Below, one piece after another: positions 32,052 to 37,705 of a stretch of 45,238 bases of DNA. Within the stretch, counting starts at the first letter, position 1. Every line of letters begins with the position of its first letter. The position numbers and the translations under genes were made by a program. A model generated the notes under the pieces. That model was not told the DNA's origin. It made no database searches and saw only the letters and a program-made list of their open reading frames with translations. The stretch comes from Novosphingobium sp. (GTDB lineage: Bacteria > Pseudomonadota > Alphaproteobacteria > Sphingomonadales > Sphingomonadaceae): the NCBI GenBank assembly GCA_026400375.1, contig JAPLPG010000203.1, positions 1-45,238 of the forward strand, read 5' to 3'.

Positions 32052-32291
32052 CTACCTCCAAAGTAATTTTAAACGCGACGCCTTGACGTCGGGGTGGATG
32101 CGGCCGGCGCAGATATCGCGCACGGTGTGGGCGCCTAGCAGGGTGCTGTAGCGCTCGATACACTGCGCCACCGACAGCAGCCCGTATTCATAGTCCCAGC
32201 GCACAGCGGCCACCAGGCGGTCGGGCGTGGGGTTGCCCGCCGTGCGCGGGGCGATCAGCCGGGGGATGACGAGCGGGGGCTGGGTGGTCAT
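32052..32291 (-). CDS. hypothetical 79-residue protein
   Basis: Begins MTTQPPLVIPRLIAPRTAGN; the centre LSVAQCIERYSTLLGAHTVR looks like a helix-turn-helix-like segment and the end is basic (KASRLKLLWR). It overlaps the previous stop (ATGA). It could bind DNA; no family is recognised. Confidence 0.55.
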   Translation of the reverse strand: MTTQPPLVIPRLIAPRTAGNPTPDRLVAAVRWDYEYGLLSVAQCIERYSTLLGAHTVRDICAGRIHPDVKASRLKLLWR

Positions 32292-32500
32292 TTCAACGCC
32301 TCGCGCCCCGCATCGGTGAGATAGGCGTAATTCTCGCTATCCCAAGCGATCCAGCCATTTTCCTCCAGCCGATCGATGATCGGGCGGGTTGGTGCGGAAG
32401 CATTCTGCATGTGGTAATAGACAGAAAAGCGGCCGGACCGGCGCAGCTGCTTGCGGTTGATCTGAGCTAGGCGCTCCTTTTGTACTTTGGTCGCTTTCAC
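32288..32500 (-). CDS. small putative winged-helix protein
   Basis: A 70-residue protein starting with GTG that overlaps the regulator's stop (GTGA). Basic helix first (KVQKERLAQINRKQLRRSGR), then PIIDRLEENGWIAWDSENYA and a final LTDAGREALK, the usual recognition-helix-plus-wing ending of winged-helix proteins. It is co-expressed with the double helix-turn-helix regulator, so a regulatory role is plausible. Confidence 0.58.
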   Translation of the reverse strand: MKATKVQKERLAQINRKQLRRSGRFSVYYHMQNASAPTRPIIDRLEENGWIAWDSENYAYLTDAGREALK

Positions 32501-32847
32501 AGATCACCCCCAAGGCCCAGGTTACTGCGCACCTTCGCCGACACCAGGTCGTTGCGCGGGATGCCGTATTGCATTTCGATCTCCTTGGCGCGCGCCGGCG
32601 GCACGTAGCCCTTACGGCGCCAGTCCTGGATGGCCTGCGGGGTGACGCCCAGCGCGCGGCCCAGTGCGGCCAAGCCACCGGCGGCGGTGATGGCCTTGAG
32701 GACGGCGGAGTCGGGCGGCGGGGTGGGGGCGTCTGCCTCCAGCCACCCGTAGACAGTGCTGCGCGGGACACCGAGGGCGCGGGCCAACTTCGTTCCGCTG
32801 CCGGCGTGGGCGATGGCCAGTTGCAGGCCGGTTTGTTTCTTGGTCAT
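32497..32847 (-). CDS. double helix-turn-helix regulator (YdaS/Cro-like)
   Basis: A 116-residue protein with two consecutive, similar helix-turn-helix units: TKLARALGVPRSTVYGWLEA (about 19-38) and AALGRALGVTPQAIQDWRRK (about 60-79). Both have the LA.ALGV....V..W pattern of YdaS/Cro-like proteins. Tandem units in one chain could bind paired half-sites without dimerising. Its gene lies near the divergent control region and it is the best candidate to read the repeated CTTGCGT boxes; that link is inference. No peptidase domain is present, so it is not a typical CI. Confidence 0.75.
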   Translation of the reverse strand: MTKKQTGLQLAIAHAGSGTKLARALGVPRSTVYGWLEADAPTPPPDSAVLKAITAAGGLAALGRALGVTPQAIQDWRRKGYVPPARAKEIEMQYGIPRNDLVSAKVRSNLGLGGDL

Positions 32848-32888
32848 GGTGTTTTCCAGGTGGTGCCCGCCGTAGCGGGCGGGGTTGA

Positions 32889-33116
32889 TTAGGCGGCTGT
32901 AATAACTGAGCGGACTACTTCAGTTGTCGTTTCTCCGCTCAGTTTGCCGAAAAGGTTTTTCTTGGCGGGGCTGGAAGAAAAACCGACAGCCGACTGGGTA
33001 ACGATACGGCCGCCGTGATTCTGGACGTTGACGCTGCGGATCACGTACGGGAGCGTTTTCTTAAAATTGCGCTCGACCACTGTGCCGTCCGAGAAAGTCG
33101 CCGTGTGCTTGTTCAT
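32889..33116 (-). CDS. hypothetical 75-residue protein, first gene of the leftward block
   Basis: Begins MNKHTATFSDGTVVERNFKK with GGAG upstream; an in-frame extension to 33161 overlaps the control region and has no ribosome site. It is beta-rich (TVVERNFKK, YVIRSVNVQ, RIVTQSAVGF) and ends ETTTEVVRSVITAA. Small phage proteins with the opening DGTVVERN are common in early regions; their function is unknown. Confidence 0.6.
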   Translation of the reverse strand: MNKHTATFSDGTVVERNFKKTLPYVIRSVNVQNHGGRIVTQSAVGFSSSPAKKNLFGKLSGETTTEVVRSVITAA

Positions 33117-33161
33117 GTTCTTCTCCAACTCCGCCGCGCCCGTTGCGCTGCCCATAGACAC

Positions 33162-33190
33162 AATATACGCGACCGTTTTACTTTACGCAA
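33162..33190 (-). promoter_or_regulatory. leftward early promoter
   Basis: On the minus strand TTGCGT (33185-33190), 17 bases and TATATT (33162-33167). The -35 is part of the box GCTTGCGTA, the left arm of an inverted pair. It drives the leftward block starting at 33116. Confidence 0.7.
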
Positions 33191-33221
33191 GCAAAATATA
33201 TCGCAACAAAATGCTTGCGTA
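33184..33221. promoter_or_regulatory. divergent operator, inverted CTTGCGT boxes
   Basis: TACGCAAGC (33184-33192) and GCTTGCGTA (33213-33221) are perfect inverted 9-mers with an AT-rich 20-base centre. Both overlap the -35 boxes of the two divergent promoters. The core CTTGCGT also sits in the spacer of all four copies of the 40-bp promoter repeat. A protein bound here could control both directions at once. Confidence 0.65.
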
Positions 33222-33243
33222 TCTTTTTTGAGTGTGCCATGCT
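33215..33243 (+). promoter_or_regulatory. rightward early promoter
   Basis: TTGCGT (33215-33220), 17 bases and CATGCT (33238-33243). The -10 is poor, so it may need activation. It drives the rightward block from 33287. Confidence 0.45.
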
Positions 33244-33286
33244 TCGTTCTGTCGATTCGGACAACAACCAAACAGAGGAAACCAAC

Positions 33287-33805
33287 ATGGGTATCGAACA
33301 AGCAATCACCGACCACGCAGCAGCAATCCGCGAACTGGCCGCCGCGATCCGTGGCGCCGCATCGAGCAACCTGGCCACGGCCGTCGTCGGCGACCCTGCA
33401 CTCGTAGCGATGCGCCAGGAGCACGAAGCCGCCGAACTGGAAAAGTCCGTCACCAAGGTGGAAAACGAAGCCAAGGCCGAGCATAAGAAAGTCATGGCGA
33501 TGGTCGAAGCTGACCGCAAGTCGGCCGCCAAGCAAGCCGTGGCCGAGGCACTGACCAAAGCGAAGGCCGAGAAGGAAGCCGCAAAGCCGGCCTCGGCACC
33601 TGAACCAGAAGACGACCCGCTCGACGCCGCGCTACTGGACTGGGACAAGGACGTGCGCCCTGCGCTGCTGGCGGTGGGCAAGGATCGCGACGCGTTGGTC
33701 AAGCTGATGGCCAAGTACGACGTGCCGAAGGGCGGCAAGGCGCCGGCCGAGAAGTGGGCCGACCTGCTGGCCGAGGCCAACGCCATCGTGGCAGCGCGGG
33801 GCTGA
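33287..33805 (+). CDS. early coiled-coil protein, first gene of the rightward block
   Basis: A 172-residue protein: MGIEQAITDHAAAIRELAAA opens a helical N-terminus, then a long Lys/Glu/Ala coiled coil (residues 50-115) and a compact C-terminal unit (LDWDKDVRPALLAVGKDRDA to AIVAARG). ATG follows GAGGAAACCAAC. The gene precedes the DUF2800 nuclease by two bases, so it is probably a recombination or replication accessory protein. No function is known. Confidence 0.65.
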   Translation: MGIEQAITDHAAAIRELAAAIRGAASSNLATAVVGDPALVAMRQEHEAAELEKSVTKVENEAKAEHKKVMAMVEADRKSAAKQAVAEALTKAKAEKEAAKPASAPEPEDDPLDAALLDWDKDVRPALLAVGKDRDALVKLMAKYDVPKGGKAPAEKWADLLAEANAIVAARG

Positions 33806-33807
33806 TC

Positions 33808-35400
33808 ATGGCCGCACACGCCAAACTCTCCCCGAGCGGCGCCAAACGCTGGATGGCCTGCGCCGGATCGCTGGCCATGGAAGCCGGCACCCCGGATCGC
33901 GGCAGCGAGTTCGCCGACGAGGGCACCGCCGCCCACTTCCTGGCGTCCGAGTGTCTGGAGGGCGAGCACGATGCGAAGTTCTTCTTGGGCCGGAACATTA
34001 CCGTGGCGCCGGACGGCACGACATGGGCGGCCAACCTAGTGGCCGGTACGCACGGCGAACTGCGGTGCTTCACCGCCGACGCCGACATGTGCCGCGAGGT
34101 ACAGAAGTACATCGACGCGGTGCGCGAAGCGGCGCAGGGCGGCGAACTGCACGTCGAGCAGCGATTGCCGATCTTCGGCGGCGTGATCCCGGACCAGTTC
34201 GGCACCAGCGACGCGGTGGTCTTGTTCCCGAAGCTGCTCAAGTGCGCCGATTTAAAATTCGGCCGGGGCGTGCAGGTGTTCGCCGAGGAGAACGAGCAGC
34301 TGATGCTCTACGCCCTCGGCGCACTGGACGAGTTCGACTTGCTGGGCGAGATCGAGGAAGTCGAGCTGATCGTGCACCAGCCCCGGCTCAACCACTACGA
34401 CAGCTGGACGTGCAGCGTCGAACACCTGCGGGCCTTCGAGCAACGTGCGATTGCCGCCGGCAAGCTGGCGCTGTCCTTGGGGGTGGTTCCGGCCACCAAC
34501 GAGGATGACGTAGACGAGGACAGCGGCGCGGCGTTTGTGCGCACTACGCTGGACCCTGCCGGCGTCGCGGCCCTGGCGCCCCACCTCAACCCCGGCCCCG
34601 ACCAGTGCCGATTCTGCAAAGCCAAGGCGACTTGCCCGGCGCTGCGCGACCAGGTGCTGGCCACGGTGGCAGGTGACTTCGAGGTGATCGTTGACGAGAT
34701 CGGCGGCGACTTCGTAGCCAAGCCAGTGGTCGACAACCTGATCGCACTGGGCAAAGGCGAGATCGCGGTGTCCATCATCGACGCCGAGAAGATCATCGCG
34801 GCGGCGCACGGTGTGGCGCCGGGCAAGGTGGACTTTCAGGAAGCCGAGCCGGCCGGCACCGGCGAGCACGACGATCCGAACTACTCTTTCACGGCGCAGT
34901 TCATCGTCAAAAAGCCAACGCTCCGCCCGGCACTGGAGAATCCCGAGGCGCGGCTGACCAGCGCCAGCGACGAGCAGCTCGGCCTCTTGGGCGAATCGAT
35001 CGACCTGGTGGAAGGTTGGGCCAAGGCGGTGCGCGCCGAGTTGGAGCGGCGCATGCTGGCCGGCGGCGAGGTGCCCGGCTTCAAGCTGGTCAAGGGCCGC
35101 GAGGGCATCCGCAAGTTCGCCGACGCCGCCGAGGCCGAAGCGATGATGAAGTCGATGCGGCTGAAGCAAGACGTCATGTACGACTGGACGCTGATCAGCC
35201 CCACCACGGCCGAGAAGCTGCACGCCGACGGGATCATCGGCAAGAAGCAATGGCCGAAACTGCAAGCGCTGATCGTGCGCAGCGAAGCCGGCCTGTCGGT
35301 AGCACCTGCCGCCGACAAACGACCAGCGGTGGCGATCACCCCGGTGGCCGATGATTTTGAAGCACTGCCCGATGCCGACGACCTGTCGGATCTCATTTAA
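33808..35400 (+). CDS. DUF2800 nuclease (PD-(D/E)XK, Cas4/RecB-like)
   Basis: A 530-residue protein opening MAAHAKLSPSGAKRWMACAG, the family's signature start. Acidic EGTAAHFLASECLEG, KCADLKFGRG and the following EEN(E)QLMLYA form a PD-(D/E)XK-like core. A cysteine group (QCRFCKAKATCPAL, about residues 267-280, with the early Cys17) suggests an iron-sulfur site as in Cas4/AddB nucleases. It probably resects DNA ends for recombination or replication. The last residues, DADDLSDLI, repeat the end of the methyltransferase at 28697. It is followed by the DUF2815 gene, as in many phages. Confidence 0.88.
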   Translation: MAAHAKLSPSGAKRWMACAGSLAMEAGTPDRGSEFADEGTAAHFLASECLEGEHDAKFFLGRNITVAPDGTTWAANLVAGTHGELRCFTADADMCREVQKYIDAVREAAQGGELHVEQRLPIFGGVIPDQFGTSDAVVLFPKLLKCADLKFGRGVQVFAEENEQLMLYALGALDEFDLLGEIEEVELIVHQPRLNHYDSWTCSVEHLRAFEQRAIAAGKLALSLGVVPATNEDDVDEDSGAAFVRTTLDPAGVAALAPHLNPGPDQCRFCKAKATCPALRDQVLATVAGDFEVIVDEIGGDFVAKPVVDNLIALGKGEIAVSIIDAEKIIAAAHGVAPGKVDFQEAEPAGTGEHDDPNYSFTAQFIVKKPTLRPALENPEARLTSASDEQLGLLGESIDLVEGWAKAVRAELERRMLAGGEVPGFKLVKGREGIRKFADAAEAEAMMKSMRLKQDVMYDWTLISPTTAEKLHADGIIGKKQWPKLQALIVRSEAGLSVAPAADKRPAVAITPVADDFEALPDADDLSDLI

Positions 35401-35420
35401 TTTTACTTGAAAGAAACACC

Positions 35421-35966
35421 ATGAAAATCAAACTGCAAAACGTCCGTCTGTCCTTCCCCGCGCTGTTCACCCCGGAGGCGTTCAAGCCGGGCGACGCGCT
35501 CAAGTTCAAGGCCACCTTCCTGATCGAGAAGGGTACCGATCAGGCCGCCGCGATCGAGAAGGCCATCCTGGAGACAGTGCGCGCCAAGTTCGGCGCCAAG
35601 GACGCTGAGAAGATCATCGCCTCGATCCGTGGCAACGCGAACAAGTTCTGCTACCAAGACGGCGACACCAAGACTTTCGACGGCTACGAAGGCATGATGG
35701 CCCTGGGCGCCAAGAACAGCACCCGCCCACTGGTGATCGACCGTGACCGCACCCCGCTGGCCGAGCAGGATGGCAAGCCGTACGCCGGCTGCTACGTCAA
35801 CGCATCGGTCGAGTTCTTCGCCTACGACAACACCGGCAAGGGCGTATCGGCCAGCTTGGGCGGTGTCCAGTTCGTCAAGGACGGCGACGCCTTCGCAGGC
35901 GGCAAGGCCGCATCCGAAGACGACTTCGACGCACTGGATGGCGCCGACGCCGACGACCTGGTCTAA
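35421..35966 (+). CDS. DUF2815 single-strand DNA-binding protein
   Basis: A 181-residue protein. The start MKIKLQNVRLSFPALFTPEA and the later YAGCYVNASVEFFAYDN strand are typical of DUF2815, an OB-fold-like SSB family found next to DUF2800. The C-terminus is acidic (DDFDALDGADADDLV), as in SSB proteins where the tail binds partners. It coats single-stranded DNA during replication. Its tail is similar to, but not identical with, the DDLSDLI tails of two other genes. Confidence 0.88.
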   Translation: MKIKLQNVRLSFPALFTPEAFKPGDALKFKATFLIEKGTDQAAAIEKAILETVRAKFGAKDAEKIIASIRGNANKFCYQDGDTKTFDGYEGMMALGAKNSTRPLVIDRDRTPLAEQDGKPYAGCYVNASVEFFAYDNTGKGVSASLGGVQFVKDGDAFAGGKAASEDDFDALDGADADDLV

Positions 35967-36008
35967 ACCCTATGCCCGGCTCGCGCCGGGCGTTTTGTGG
36001 AGAACGAT

Positions 36009-36488
36009 ATGGGCATGTCATCGCACCAAAAGAATGGCGGGCACGACGAATGGTTGACACCTCCGGATATCCTTCTACGTCTCGGCGACTTTGATCTCGA
36101 CCCGTGCGCGCCAATTGTCCGACCATGGCCTACGGCGGCGCACCACTACACGGTGGAGGACGGAGGCCTCGATCAACCCTGGGCCGGACGGGTCTGGTGT
36201 AATCCCCCATTTGGCCGCGAGGCTATCAAGTGGATGCGAAAGATGGTGCAGCACGGTGACGGTATTGCGCTGATCCCCGCGCGCACCGAAACAGCGATGT
36301 TTTACGAGACTGTTTGGGGCGAAGCCGACGCCGTGTTGTTTATCAAAGGCCGGCCGCACTTCCACACCGTCGACGGCGCTCGCGCGCCATTCAATAGCGG
36401 CGCGCCCATTTGCCTAATCGCGTATGGCGCCATTAACGTCTCTTTCCTTAAATCATCAGGCCTTGGCTATATGGTGAGATCAAGGTGA
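36009..36488 (+). CDS. phage N6-adenine methyltransferase (Dam-like)
   Basis: A 159-residue protein of the phage DNA N-6-adenine methylase family: DEWLTPPDILLRLGDFDLDP near the start and VWCNPPFGREAIKWMRK with the catalytic NPPF. IALIPARTET follows, then FIKGRPHFHT. ATG at 36009 has GGAG six bases upstream; four more in-frame codons from a GTG are also open. It is the second methylase in the genome and probably masks host-restriction sites. Confidence 0.9.
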   Translation: MGMSSHQKNGGHDEWLTPPDILLRLGDFDLDPCAPIVRPWPTAAHHYTVEDGGLDQPWAGRVWCNPPFGREAIKWMRKMVQHGDGIALIPARTETAMFYETVWGEADAVLFIKGRPHFHTVDGARAPFNSGAPICLIAYGAINVSFLKSSGLGYMVRSR

Positions 36489-36796
36489 GCACGTTCAGTT
36501 TGAGGTGCCGCCACAACGCATGCCGACACCGCCGCGTCAGCCGCACCCACCCGGATGACTACAAGGTCATCCCGGCGTGCGAGGTGTGCGGCCACCGCAA
36601 GGGCTGGCGAATCGAGCAGCGGGCCTACAACAAGCGGGGGCTGTGCAACTGCTCCGGGCCACTGGGCCGGAACAACGAGCCGTTCCCGCACCGCACCACC
36701 CATCCGTCGTGCGACCAACACCCGCACGGCATTTACAACCAGGCGCGCGCCCGTGGCGTTGCGCATGAAGATATTCCGAAGGAGTACTGGCCGTGA
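36485..36796 (+). CDS. hypothetical zinc-binding protein
   Basis: A 103-residue protein with paired cysteines (LRCRHNACRHRR, then ACEVCGHRKGW and GLCNCSG). This looks like a treble-clef or zinc-ribbon protein, with HRTTHPSCDQHP after. GTG start overlaps the methylase stop (GTGA). The rest is basic. It may bind nucleic acid. No family is named. Confidence 0.6.
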   Translation: MSTFSLRCRHNACRHRRVSRTHPDDYKVIPACEVCGHRKGWRIEQRAYNKRGLCNCSGPLGRNNEPFPHRTTHPSCDQHPHGIYNQARARGVAHEDIPKEYWP

Positions 36797-37008
36797 AACT
36801 TTACGATACGAAACACAAGCAGGAGGTGCAAGAGTTCGAGGTGTACCTCGCCAAAGACTTGGTGGCAGTGCTGACCTCCATCGTGGATAGCTGCCCCGGC
36901 TGTGTAGCTACCTCAACTGGTATCCGATACGATCAAGGACTGGTGGTGCACAATTCGCGGGGCAATCCCATCGCCCATATCGTCACGAAATGGGACGGCA
37001 AGGAATAG
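36793..37008 (+). CDS. hypothetical 71-residue protein
   Basis: Begins MKLYDTKHKQEVQEFEVYLA at a GTG with AAGGAG eight bases upstream; the GTG overlaps the preceding stop. Contains CPGC in the middle and ends AHIVTKWDGKE. Small alpha/beta appearance. Function unknown. Confidence 0.6.
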   Translation: MKLYDTKHKQEVQEFEVYLAKDLVAVLTSIVDSCPGCVATSTGIRYDQGLVVHNSRGNPIAHIVTKWDGKE

Positions 37009-37010
37009 CC

Positions 37011-37439
37011 ATGAGCTACTTCGACGACAACGAGGATAAATTCCTCGGCCCAAGTCGGCGTCGGTTCTTCGGCAACCGCAGCCCCAAGAAGCAGGCCGAG
37101 GTGCGCGCTGCCGATCGCAAGGCGATGCACAAGCCGCCCGATGCGTTCATCGACCGCGCCGCCATGAAGGCCGCGCCCGGCAGCGAACTGGCCCGCGCCC
37201 GTATCGCGGCGCACGCCGCGTTCGATCCACTGTGGCAGTCGGGCAAGTTCTCGCGCGGCGTGGCCTATGAGTGGCTGGCGTCGGAGCTGGGCATCCCCGT
37301 GACGGCCTGCCACATGGTGCTGTTCGACGTTGCCATGTGCGGGAGAGTGGTGGCGATCTGCTCGGCGCACCCTGCATGCAAACAGGCGGCCATCGACCTG
37401 ATGGGATTCGAGGATATATCGTGCCCGCCTCTTGGCTAG
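37011..37439 (+). CDS. DUF3268-like protein
   Basis: A 142-residue protein. ARARIAAHAAFDPLWQSGKF then YEWLASELGIPVTACHMVLF matches the DUF3268 family (helical, with a late AC/CH pair), common beside phage replication genes. The first 50 residues are basic and unstructured (GPSRRRFFGNRSPKKQAEVR). ATG at 37011 has AAGGAA upstream. Role unknown; DNA-associated by composition. Confidence 0.68.
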   Translation: MSYFDDNEDKFLGPSRRRFFGNRSPKKQAEVRAADRKAMHKPPDAFIDRAAMKAAPGSELARARIAAHAAFDPLWQSGKFSRGVAYEWLASELGIPVTACHMVLFDVAMCGRVVAICSAHPACKQAAIDLMGFEDISCPPLG

Positions 37440-37705
37440 ATTCGCTGCTGGGCTTGCCGGCGCTGCCGCAGGCGACGCCAGGCCCGGCCAAGAAGGGAGG
37501 GCGGGTGCGCCGCGCGCAGAAGGCTTTGCCGCCGGCGCAGCGCAAGAAGTGGACGTACAAGGGCCGGTGCCGCGCTTGCGGCCAGGAAGTGTTCTGGTCG
37601 GACAGCCCCACCGGCATGGCGCTTATCGAGATCCGCGATAGGCAAGTTTTACGGCACCGATGCCACGGCGTTCTGCCGGATGAATTTGAGGACTTAACGA
37701 AATGA
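37421..37705 (+). CDS. small zinc-ribbon protein before DNA polymerase
   Basis: A 94-residue protein starting with GTG (GAGGATATATC before it) inside the end of the previous gene. The first half is proline/lysine-rich, and the second half holds CRACGQEVFWSDSPTG and a distal HRCH, a likely zinc ribbon. Its stop overlaps the polymerase start (ATGA), so the two are made together. Confidence 0.62.
   Translation: MPASWLDSLLGLPALPQATPGPAKKGGRVRRAQKALPPAQRKKWTYKGRCRACGQEVFWSDSPTGMALIEIRDRQVLRHRCHGVLPDEFEDLTK

Noticed and set aside
34252..35265. 337-codon open frame opposite the DUF2800 gene
   Set aside because: No ribosome site or fold; the plus-strand protein matches a known family over this whole stretch.
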